The position numbers and the translations under genes were made by a program. From Rodentolepis nana (Eukaryota > Platyhelminthes > Cestoda > Cyclophyllidea > Hymenolepididae): a stretch of 16,836 nt of DNA. The stretch lies in contig UZAE01014077.1 of the NCBI GenBank assembly GCA_900617975.1, forward strand, positions 1 to 16,836, read 5' to 3'. Position 1 is the stretch's first letter; every line of letters begins with the position of its first letter. Positions 9,101-16,836 of the stretch are shown here, piece by piece. Under the pieces are notes generated by a model that saw nothing but the letters and a program-made list of their open reading frames with translations, made no database searches and was not told the DNA's origin.

Positions 9101-11211
9101 AAAATGTCATTTATACAGCCACCGTTTAATTTTTGGCAAATTACTTGTATTATCAGGTGAATGCTACCAAATAGGATTAAATCCAAAGCCTGTAGTAGTT
9201 TGCAGCTTCGGAGAGCATCTACAACAGTCGAATAGGTAGATGTAGTTATTTCCAATTATACACCTCAAACAATAAATGTTAATCGAAAAAATCTGACGAA
9301 TCCTAATTTCAATTATTTATAGTAGCAATAGAGTACCGTATAAAATGACTTTCCTTCGAAATTCAAAGCACATCTGAACTATGGGAAAAACTCTAATTTA
9401 CGTCTTAAATAAGCTGATAGAGCTTTTAAAAATATTCTAAAAAGAATGTCTGCAGTTGTCTTACCAGGCTCTAGAACACAGCAGAGCAATTAATACCACC
9501 AGATAGGCAATCTCCACAAGTGATCTTCAAGTCACCCCCAGCTTTAGCAATAAAAAACACCCTTGGGTTGACAATCGATAGTAGTAAATGACATAGTAGA
9601 TCCAGCAGTGCAAAATCATCAGCAGGAAATCGTTTTAGAGTACCAATATTTTATTCCTACATCCATGAAAAGATGATAACTACCCAAGAACAATTTCTAG
9701 AAGAGTGAAAATAACTTAGGTCAATGCTCAGTCTTTAAATTTATATGCACACATGGACAAACTTAAGTATCTTTAAGCTGACTAAATATAACCACATTAG
9801 TAGAGCATATAGTGACGTAATAAATGCAATACTGATGTAAAACAAACCTGGAATTGCAAGAGCTTCAACCCCCGGTAAATTATGCTTTTCAATTTCCCCG
9901 AGTGATTCGGCTGAAACTTGAGAAGAAGCCAGTTCCGCTTCATACGTTTCTATGGCTGCCAACGGAGCCTGGGTTTTGGGGTTATTAGAGAAGAGTCGGA
10001 TCTTGCTATCACTAAATTGACAGAAGCACAAGGTAAACCCCAATGCTAACAAAGCATAAAAACGTTAAGAATCTATCTCACCTACACCCCACCGCAATAT
10101 CGCTATCGAAAGTGACTGTAACGCACCAAGCTGTTTGACAGGGCAGAGGGAGAGTCTGCAGACATTTTAGTTGCTGACTACCTGATCGTCCAAGCTCCGG
10201 AATGGGCCATACGCGAACAGACCTATCTTCCCCGGCTGAGACAAAGAACTGACGGGCTGGATCAATTGCGATGCTGTAGACAAAGCTTGTATGACCGTAG
10301 AACTCGGCTATACACGCTCCCGATTCAATACACCAGCATCGAATGCTTGCATCATTACTAGATGAAAGTAGACGGTTACGGTCTAAGAGAGCCAAGGAGC
10401 GAACACAGTCAGTATGACCTCGAAGAATTTTAAGGGGAGTTTTAAACTCCGCTGGTGGAGAAGTTTTTGTAAGAGAGCTTTTAGGAATATTCCAAATGCA
10501 AATACAAGCGTCAGATGAACCCGTAGCAACCAAATATTCATCTGGACGGGTGTCAGAAGAAAGCAGAAAAACAACAGACCAAATAGACGTATCTGGTCCT
10601 ATAAAGCGAAGTAAAGACCAAATAATAAAACAATTGCGGATAGATTTCATATATCTCGAAACTTACGCTGAATTATACCAAGACATGTATCGAAATCCCA
10701 AAATCTTGCAGTCGAATCCCAAGAACCGCTCAAAATAATACCGCTTGAATCACAGTCGAGAGAGCAAACTGATAACTAGAATTGAATGGGTTGATGAATT
10801 CAATAAACCTGTGCCAGTATGTCCATTCAAAGAAAATACGGGATCAAGTTGACCTTCAATGAAGCCTCTAATAAGGTTATCGTTGGAACCAGTCAAGATA
10901 AGACCATTAGAAAAATGACTTGATGGACAAAAGGATACCGAAGTTACATATTTGCTGTGTTTTGCAAATTCCATTGTAGGAAAAGTTTGTCCAGATGCTC
11001 TTTAACAAAAAAACATCTCAAGTAAAAATATCATCGGAAATGTTAAATGCATTGAATTTCAAAAAGGAATATAAAATTACCCTTCAATATCCCACGTACG
11101 CATTGTCATGTCCCTAGAAACAGAAGCAAGAAGACCATCTCGTGGACAACAAATGCCCCTAACATCACTTGTGTGACCAATAAGTTCACTCCTGAATTTG
11201 AAAGCCTCCAT
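6143..11211 (-). CDS. PLAA: phospholipase A2-activating protein homologue (WD40-PFU-PUL), nine exons
   Basis: Exons in transcript order: 11081-11211, 10809-10999, 10667-10768, 10082-10598, 9848-10011, 8633-8790, 8039-8384, 7156-7305, 6143-6966. All junctions are GT..AG and in phase, giving 2583 bases and 860 residues (human PLAA is 795). Residues 1 to about 320 form the WD40 propeller (GHTSDVRG near 12, RTWD near 38, SGSWDSTARFWD in exon 3, RGHTDCVRSLA and NDASIRCW in exon 4). The PFU ubiquitin-binding domain follows (about 365-475, EGEVKVIRENG, KVGDVIGS, DYVFSVD, DPWMAAQLF), then the family hallmark DPFTGGGRYVP (about 497-507). The PUL domain fills the C-terminus (about 575-860), the part that in this family binds the AAA ATPase p97/Cdc48. 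PLAA acts in ubiquitin-dependent protein turnover, ubiquitin recycling and endolysosomal sorting. The start is the first ATG before the first WD40 strand. Nothing is broken; the extra length lies in loops of the propeller and PUL domain. Confidence 0.95.
7306..8038 (-). other. PLAA intron 7 with two homopolymer G runs
   Basis: A 733-bp intron. On the transcribed strand it carries G14 (7882-7895) and G9 (7487-7495). The acceptor at 7306 follows a good pyrimidine tract and CAG. The sequence around 7560-7690 looks less AT-rich and may be an old insertion. Confidence 0.7.
8791..9847 (-). other. PLAA intron 5 (1057 bp)
   Basis: The largest intron of the gene, separating the end of the WD40-coding part from the PFU-coding exon. 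I see no nested gene or recognisable repeat in it. Confidence 0.8.
10769..10808 (-). other. 40-bp micro-intron in PLAA
   Basis: GT..AG intron inside the second WD40 blade. Removing it joins NGHTGT to VCSLDCD, as expected for the conserved GH..TVCSL core of the family; without removal the frame ends at a stop. A closer AG (10776-10777, in CTAG) gives the wrong phase, so the acceptor is TTATCAG. Confidence 0.9.
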
Positions 11212-11231
11212 TATCAAAATTCCTGGTTGCT

Positions 11232-11438
11232 TTATGCTCTATAGCACACACCGCAGAGGGCGCCGCCATTAAGGGCATCAAAAACGAAACCAACAGCATA
11301 TCGACCAATCATATTTATCCCTTCTTTTATGCACCAATCACAATTCACGATGATTGAGCAACAGTCAACAGCAGGATTTTCTTTAGGGGCAGAAGATAAG
11401 GAGGTCAGAACGACCCGGAAGCTTGTGTACGTTGACAT
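11232..11438 (-). CDS. 68-codon ORF directly upstream of PLAA, function unknown
   Basis: A closed frame from ATG 11438-11436 to TAA 11232-11234 on the same strand as PLAA. Only 20 bases separate its stop from the PLAA ATG. The product has several Cys residues (CC at 26-27, then others, ending ALCGVCYRA) and a hydrophobic C-terminal half. I do not recognise a family. It could be a leader ORF in the PLAA 5' UTR, the upstream cistron of a trans-spliced pair (flatworms resolve such units by spliced-leader addition), or chance. No clear trans-splice acceptor is visible in the 20-base gap. Confidence 0.3.
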   Translation of the reverse strand: MSTYTSFRVVLTSLSSAPKENPAVDCCSIIVNCDWCIKEGINMIGRYAVGFVFDALNGGALCGVCYRA

Positions 11439-12928
11439 CTTCCGTGATTCATTCTTGGTTTTAGTAGCCTACACATTCCCTACCTCTGTAGCCAATTAGT
11501 TACAAACCCGAAATCATACCTGTTTCACTTCCCTTCCGATACTGAATCCAGACAGTAAACAGAGTCTCAATTTGTCTTATACATCCTGTTTGCTAAAATC
11601 AGTCAACTTTGCAGCCAGGGTCTTTGGAATGCGAGGCTGTGTGTAAAACATTTAAACTTATGAAATTCCTTATTTGTGCATATGTGGCGTCAATATTCAA
11701 CTATAAAACGACAGATAGATTAAGATACAAGGGACAAATTAATTCCCAAGTAATTGAGCGAAGCAATATTTTCCAAGTTCCACAATATATCATAATGCTT
11801 GGTTATTGATAATCGTATTTCTACTTTATGCCATTTCAGTATATTTTATTCAGAATGATGCTGGGTTTCTAAGCTGCCAATTAATCGACAAAGTAACTCG
11901 CTCTTTATTATTTATTTAATAAGAGAGCAAGTGTTTATTTTACAAAGACATTTTGCCCTCTAATTTTCAATAATATTACGATCATTTTATGGTGATACTC
12001 GAAATTCGAAAATAGAAATACTTCTACTAGCACTTTTATTAAGTTTATTCTCGCGGGTAGTTCAGCAAATGTTAAGTCCATTTTAATTTATGTTATATTT
12101 TCAAGAAATTTCAAGTAATCATTATTGAAACTATTTAACAAATATTTACCTTCTGTGATGCCCACGGTAAGCTCTTAATCGTAAGACTAATATCATTTGC
12201 TCGATGATAACCCACCTCTTTAGTTATTTTCGCCATGTTATAGCCAGCTAATTAAATATAACATTGAATTCAACGATATTAAGAGCATTATTTTGGCGAA
12301 TAAGGAGAGTAGCGTATTGTCTATTACCCCAATTCCACTTTCAGCACCAATCATTCGAACTCGCCTTCTTTCACATATCTTCTGACTTGTCCAGAAAAAT
12401 AATAATAAACGACTTAAATAACATAAAATTCTATAACTGACAAGACCAGTACAAACATTGATTTGCCATATATCATGTTGCAAATTGCTTTGAGGTAAAT
12501 TTTAAGGTCATTTTAGGTTTTCAAGCTTTCAAACATTTTGTAGGTCAAATGAGGTAGGAGAGTGGTGCAGTTGGATTTAAAGACAATGAAGTGAATGTAA
12601 TGGCATTTTAATTGAAACCATGAAGATCTATGATATTAAATTTAATTAGAGTAAAGTCAGATGAAGAAGTTAAATTGGTTAAAAGGGAACATGCTTTGAT
12701 AAACAATTCAAAGACCCTGAATATGCCCCCAGAGCTCCTACAGGCTTTTAGAAATCTAGCTTTGTCACAACATTTGAAGTTGTGCTACAAGCTCAAGAAA
12801 GGTTTCGAATTTGTAAAATAATTCTCCTCTTAAAAATTAGTGAAATTTTGGCAAAATATGATCTATTTCAAACCACAAATGTACAATTTCATTTTAAAGA
12901 ATGTTATTATACAAATAGTACATTGCTT
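11439..12928. other. intergenic stretch between PLAA and the CEP95-like gene
   Basis: AT-rich, with no supported gene. It holds the 3' UTR of the CEP95-like gene at its right end and presumably the PLAA promoter at its left end. An imperfect inverted repeat lies at about 11897-11932. A plus-strand 63-codon frame (12630-12821) overlaps the expected 3' UTR and has no recognisable domain. Confidence 0.5.
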
Positions 12929-14765
12929 TTAAGATTTTATCTGATTAAGGAGAGCATCTTCCAACTCCTTTATCTGTTGAGTAAGTTGTTTCCGAAGCGC
13001 CATTTTCTCCTCCAAGTTTTCCTAAAAACACAATTAATAATAAAAATAATGAAAATTACCATTCTATTAGATTTTGCGAACAATTCAGCCTCCTCTTGCC
13101 TTTTAGCCTTCTCATCTTTGAGAAGCTGAACACGTTGCTCATACCTGAAAAGCGATTGAAAATCAGGGTTAAATACTTCTACTTAAAATACCTCAGTAGT
13201 ACTGCAGCACTTACCGATTTTCGAAATTAGTGATCAGAGTGTGCTGAAGTTCGACCTTCTTTTGGAAAACTTCTCGCATCAAATTCTTCTCCTCAATTCT
13301 ATTTTTTCGAGCTTTCTCCAATGCAGCGTCGAAAGCTTTTCGAATAATCTGTAATTCACAAATACTGTTAAAGGATATACTATGTATAACGATTTAGGAA
13401 TTAACGGAGACATCTTTTTACCCGCTCCTCCTCTATTTTTTTCGCGTTTTCATATGCCCTTAGGTGTTCTGCATGACGAATATTCAGGTATCTATTGGAA
13501 ACCACTTGCCGCCTCTTCTGACGTAGTTCGGCAAGAACGAGATTTTCAATAGCCTTGGAATTTCGCAAAGCCTGTAGTCGAGACAGCTCTTCCTGAGACC
13601 TCTCAGCTAATTCAACAAGTTTTTGTTGGCGTTCAGTAACTTCAATTAATCTAATATCAGCGGAGTTCAGAGTTATTTTCGAGGGGTTCCCTCCTTTCAT
13701 ATACGACTCTAAGAAAGAGTGGGCTATAACATTAGTATATAAAAAAAATGATGCCAAAATTATCCAAACCCATACGTAATCGGACTTTAATGTAATTATG
13801 AGTGTCTTGAGATAAATTCAGCACATTCAACTGCTTCAAAAGTTCATTAAAAATAATGTCGGCTTCTGAATTTCCTGATTTAGCATATGGGGTACAATTG
13901 GAACGTCGCTTTTGACGGTTACTATCACCTGAAAACTTAACATAGCGAGTGGAATTTTCACTTGTGCCTCGAGAGAGAGGTCTGGAAATAGGTATGAGAA
14001 GTGAGTTAGTAGGTCGGCGGGGTGTGACTGATACAGAAGGTGGAATAATATCATTTTCGTCAGCCTAAGTCAATTAAATACGTGTCAACCCAAGACTTAC
14101 AAATTTAACATGGGGAATTGATTCTGTTTCTGGCGACGTTAAAAACAACTCAATCGGTTTTGGAAGATTTTCAACAGGAAATTCTTCTGGTAAAATTTCT
14201 GCCAACTTGCATTGAAGATATTTCAACCGACTTTCCTCCAAATTCGCGGTAATATTTTCCTTCGAAATTGAACTATTTGAGCTCCCTGCTTCAGATCTAA
14301 ATATTGTGATGTAGATATATTGATTTTTCAAAATATCAAACAAATTTAAATATTAGAATGAAACCAACCGATCGGAAATAAGCTCAAGCGGTTTACATTC
14401 CAAAGAGTCTTCATTTACATCAATACACAGATTTAGTAGTTCAAGCAAATTGTGAACATTAAGCGGATCATGATTAAGAAGGGAATGCAAGGAAATATGA
14501 TCAAGGGGAAAATTGAGACAAGCAGACAACCAACGAATAATTGCTTCGAAGCGTTCAGATAATGGTTTATCGGTGGAAACTAAATAGTAAAATTTCAATT
14601 AAGGAGATTACCGGAAAATGAATTTAATTTTCGGCAGATTTCCTCCAAGAAATCAATAGTTATATCAGTGATCGATGAAACATCATTTGAAATTTGTAGT
14701 TTATGTTTTATGTCACATGCTGATTTTAAAGCTTTCCTAGTGTAATGAGCATCTGACCTTTTCAT
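12929..14765 (-). CDS. CEP95: CEP95-like centrosomal coiled-coil protein, eight exons
   Basis: Exons in transcript order: 14612-14765, 14369-14579, 14101-14296, 13776-14064, 13422-13708 (or to 13723), 13215-13348, 13060-13144, 12929-13021. All junctions are GT..AG and in phase, giving 482 (or 487) residues. Residues about 30-122 resemble the N-terminal calponin-homology-like part of CEP95 (LDHISLHSLLNHD and NLLELLNLCIDV match the family's order of motifs). Residues about 188-283 are a polar, Ser/Arg/Pro-rich linker. From about 290 to the end the protein is charged and helical (EERVKR, IRKAFDAALEKARKNRIEEK, EQRVQLLKDEKAKRQEEAE, QQIKELEDALLNQIKS), a long coiled coil. Human CEP95 is a centrosome and spindle-pole protein and is longer; this version is shorter mainly in the linker. 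The family call rests on pattern and order, not a search. The X-box upstream fits a ciliary or centriolar role. Confidence 0.65.
13022..13059 (-). other. 38-bp micro-intron in the CEP95-like gene
   Basis: GT..AG, AT-rich, with a T-run before the acceptor TTTTTAG. It joins KSNRM to ENLEEK in phase 0. Confidence 0.85.
14065..14100 (-). other. 36-bp micro-intron in the CEP95-like gene
   Basis: GTAAGT donor and TTGACTTAG acceptor, phase 0. It joins HVKF to ADEND. Reading through it meets a stop codon. Confidence 0.85.
14580..14611 (-). other. 32-bp micro-intron in the CEP95-like gene
   Basis: GTAATCTCC donor side and ACTATTTAG acceptor side, phase 1. Removal joins the first exon (…LNSFS) to VSTDKPL. 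At 32 bp it is the shortest intron in the window. Confidence 0.85.
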
Positions 14766-14782
14766 ATTTTAGAAGGTCACTG

Positions 14783-14796
14783 GTTGTCATGACAAC
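14783..14796 (-). promoter_or_regulatory. palindromic X-box (RFX binding site) upstream of the CEP95-like gene
   Basis: GTTGTCATGACAAC is a perfect 14-bp palindrome that fits every position of the RFX X-box consensus RYYNYYATRRNRAC. It lies 17 bases upstream of the ATG at 14765. RFX factors drive ciliary and centriolar genes across animals, with the box usually close to the start codon in compact genomes. Binding is inferred, not shown. Confidence 0.75.
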
Positions 14797-15805
14797 ATTG
14801 TATTTACATAATTTGCTTTGCATAAATAAGTCAAAATAAGTCTATTTTTATTAATTTACTAAAAATTAATATCAATTTTGTTTTCATTGTCTTTTGGCTT
14901 TCTTCTTCTAGTTTTTTGTATTACTATTGCACCTTCCACTAGGTTTATTTTTACTACAAGAGTATCTAAATTTAAAGTGTAAATTAGGAAGTCTGTCCAT
15001 TACCATTTGCTCACATTTATTAAACTGAATTAATTTCAGCTAAGCTTCACTATCATATGCGCAGAGCTCAATCTTTTTGATTTATGCATAATTTTGTTGA
15101 ATAGTAATGCACCTTTTCCTAGAAATATTTTAATGCCATTTTAAACTGACATGCTATTTTAGTTTCCTCTCTGGGAAATCCGTCCGATTTAAGATTCGTC
15201 AACAGACTTGCCGACTTATCATATTTGAGCACCCTTTAAATTTGCTTCCTTTCATTATTGTTCTACTTGCTCATTTATTTCACTATATTCAAATAACCTC
15301 AATCTTTATTACGAAATATTCGTTTTAATGCGCATATATTCTTTATCATTTTTCATAACAAAATTTAATTGTCAGAATTCATGAATGTTTCAAATTTAGT
15401 AGTTTCATAAGAGCTACCATTTTCATTCATTATATAATGAAAATGGTTTAATTCGATTTTGTGATATCCAGATTAATTTTTATGCTTATCTGATTATAAA
15501 ATTACGTTTAAATTTTTGTTTCAAGATAAAAAAATTCAACAGGCTTTAATTACACATTGATATTCCATTACTTCGTGAAGCTAAATACTTACTCTTAACG
15601 AACTTTTCTTTTATTTAAACTTTAAATTTTTAACTTTCAATGCATTCAACCATTTTTTCCTTATCTTGGCCACGTTCAAATTCTCAAAATTCAACATGCT
15701 GCCTTATGGTTTCATTTCTATTCTCAGGCACGTGGAGACTCCAGTATCTAAAGCTTAAACATCATAAGGCCAGAAAATATATTATATCTAGTGACAGGAT
15801 TAATA
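14797..15805. other. AT-rich intergenic stretch
   Basis: Rich in T runs on the plus strand, with no gene that I can support on either strand. It holds a perfect inverted repeat at 15416-15447. Confidence 0.55.
15416..15447. repeat. perfect inverted repeat, 12-bp arms
   Basis: accattttcatt and its exact complement aatgaaaatggt are separated by 8 bases. It could form a hairpin or cruciform; no transcript or element is linked to it. Confidence 0.6.
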
Positions 15806-16072
15806 ATAGTTATCATTAGCCCTTTAGTTGACTTCGGGCTTCATAGAGGTGAGGAACATCTGTTACATAAAGTGGAGATGGGGACGGAAGAATCATTCAC
15901 AGATATAAAAGTGGCGGACAGACTGATACAAAGGTAGCGGAAAAGGTAAGGTGAGAACCGTGAAAGTGGTCGAATATGACATGCAGTCGGATCATGGTAG
16001 TTTGAAGACAGAAGTCAACTACCAGTTTACAGACTTTTTTGCTGTATGAGTATGCATTTTCCTGGTTACACC
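15806..16072 (-). mobile_element. SINE-like retroposon, copy 3 (decayed, both ends eroded)
   Basis: Read on the minus strand it matches copies 1 and 2 from the region just after the head (GTATGAGTATAC equivalent, about 16042-16053) to CTAAAGGGCTAATGATAAC near 15807. The distal CGCCTGCC segment and AAAT-type tail are missing. The head is present only as a diverged remnant to about 16072. No flanking direct repeat is visible. Its sequence shares CTAAAGGGCTAATGATAAC with copy 1 rather than with copy 2. Confidence 0.8.
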
Positions 16073-16470
16073 AGAAATTACTATTAATATTACTAAAATT
16101 TTAATTTTGAGGGATTTGAAATCCGTAAATAAACTATTTCTTATATTTACCAATACATTACATATTTACATAATTACCTCGTGTCCCTATTTACATTTCA
16201 TCCCGTAACTGAAATACCCAAGTTTTATTAAGAACAACATGAGCACTTATCTTTCATCAGAGACTTTAATTAGGCCTTCATATTATGATATACCAAAAGA
16301 GGATAGAGTTTTCAAAATCCTGAAACCATTATCATGAAAATTGTCCTCGTTTGAGGACAATTAAAGTAAGTAATCATCTGGATACATGACTTGCCGCGGT
16401 TATATAGAATTTCCACATACATTAGTAGGTTTTATCAGGTCATAACTAAGACCTTGAAAGAGGTTTGTTT
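16073..16470. other. spacer between two SINE-like copies
   Basis: No gene is seen. A strong hairpin sits at 16339-16362. Confidence 0.5.
16339..16362. repeat. perfect hairpin, 10-bp arms and 4-base loop
   Basis: aattgtcctc, loop gttt, gaggacaatt. The arms pair completely. It resembles a terminator-type stem but has no associated gene. Confidence 0.65.
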
Positions 16471-16484
16471 ACAAACTGAATGTA
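16471..16484 (-). repeat. 3'-side target-site duplication of SINE-like copy 2
   Basis: acaaactgaatgta, an exact 14-bp match to 16819-16832, adjoining the element's AAAT-type tail. Confidence 0.92.
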
Positions 16485-16818
16485 TTTATTTTATTTATTT
16501 ATTTCAAATGGCAGGCGTTATGATAGCTATCATTAGTCATTTAGCTGACTTCAGGCTTTACAGAAGGAAGGTTCATCAAAGTAGCAGAAAGTCGAGGGGT
16601 GTGGATCAGAAGAGCGATTCACAGATGTAAAAGAGGCAGACAGACACAAAGGTAGAGAATAAGGTAAGATGCGTACTGTGAAAGGGGTCGAATATGACAA
16701 GCAGTCAGGCCATGGTAGTTTGAAGTGAAAAGTCAACTGCCAGTTAATAGACTTTTTTGCCGTATGAGTATACGTTGCCCAAGGTGCACCACGTGGAGGT
16801 AAGTCTATCGCACACCCC
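16485..16818 (-). mobile_element. SINE-like retroposon, copy 2 (full length)
   Basis: About 334 bp. On the minus strand it runs from GGGGTGTG (16818 downward) through the palindromic head CCACGTGG/GGTGCACC, a pyrimidine-rich body and CGCCTGCCATTTG to a tail of AAAT-type units (about 16485-16506). Exact 14-bp target duplications flank it, which makes it the best-preserved insertion of the family here. The tail type suggests mobilisation by an RTE- or CR1-like LINE with microsatellite ends, though no LINE is present in the window. Open frames at 16551-16820 and 16391-16630 fall in or across the element and are not genes. Confidence 0.9.
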
Positions 16819-16832
16819 ACAAACTGAATGTA
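16819..16832 (-). repeat. 5'-side target-site duplication of SINE-like copy 2
   Basis: acaaactgaatgta, exact match to 16471-16484, next to the GGGG start of the element. Confidence 0.92.
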
Positions 16833-16836
16833 AAAG

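Noticed and set aside
12630..12821. A 63-codon plus-strand frame with a charged, helical-looking product.
   Set aside because: It lies in the expected 3' UTR of the opposite-strand gene and has no recognisable domain or good start context.
15806..16832. The repeated units could be solo LTRs of a miniature LTR retrotransposon (TRIM), a type reported in tapeworms.
   Set aside because: The flanking duplications are 13-14 bp rather than 4-6 bp, the ends are not TG..CA, and an AAAT-type tail is present, all pointing to a SINE-like retroposon.

Overview
The window is eukaryotic, AT-rich nuclear DNA, most likely from a parasitic flatworm and probably a tapeworm. The support is spliced genes with GT..AG introns, several of only 32-40 bp mixed with introns of 70 bp to 1 kb, canonical AATAAA signals, and dispersed retroposed repeats with target-site duplications. 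Species cannot be fixed from sequence alone. One base (3526) is ambiguous. All gene models were read by eye from the sequence and have no transcript support.

Two multi-exon genes dominate, both on the minus strand. At 6143-11211 lies a complete nine-exon gene for phospholipase A2-activating protein (PLAA, the homologue of yeast Doa1/Ufd3), with WD40 propeller, PFU and PUL domains. All nine exons join in phase to an 860-residue protein. Upstream on the same strand, at 12929-14765, is an eight-exon gene for a CEP95-like centrosomal coiled-coil protein of about 482 residues. Eighteen bases upstream of its ATG sits a perfect palindromic match to the RFX-factor X-box, the promoter signature of ciliary genes, which independently supports a centriole or cilium role.

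The left third (1-6142) holds smaller, lineage-restricted candidates: a 149-residue four-transmembrane protein on the minus strand (958-1407), a weak plus-strand ORF with a signal-peptide-like start (1804-2163), and a 142-residue secreted protein with a Thr/Asn-rich, sequon-rich tail built on a triplet microsatellite (4731-5159). A 68-codon ORF (11232-11438) ends 20 bp before the PLAA start codon and may be a leader ORF or the upstream partner of a compact transcription unit.

A SINE-like family is present three times: a full copy at 3747-4061 (plus), a full copy at 16485-16818 (minus) and a decayed copy at about 15806-16072 (minus). Both full copies are bounded by 13-14 bp direct repeats and end in an AAAT-type tail, the mark of target-primed reverse transcription. 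The remaining long stretches (25-957, 2164-3733, 4075-4622, 5160-5954, 11439-12928, 14797-15805, 16073-16470) are AT-rich and show no convincing gene. No prokaryotic, CRISPR, rRNA or clear tRNA feature was seen, and I found no evidence of a novel multi-gene system.
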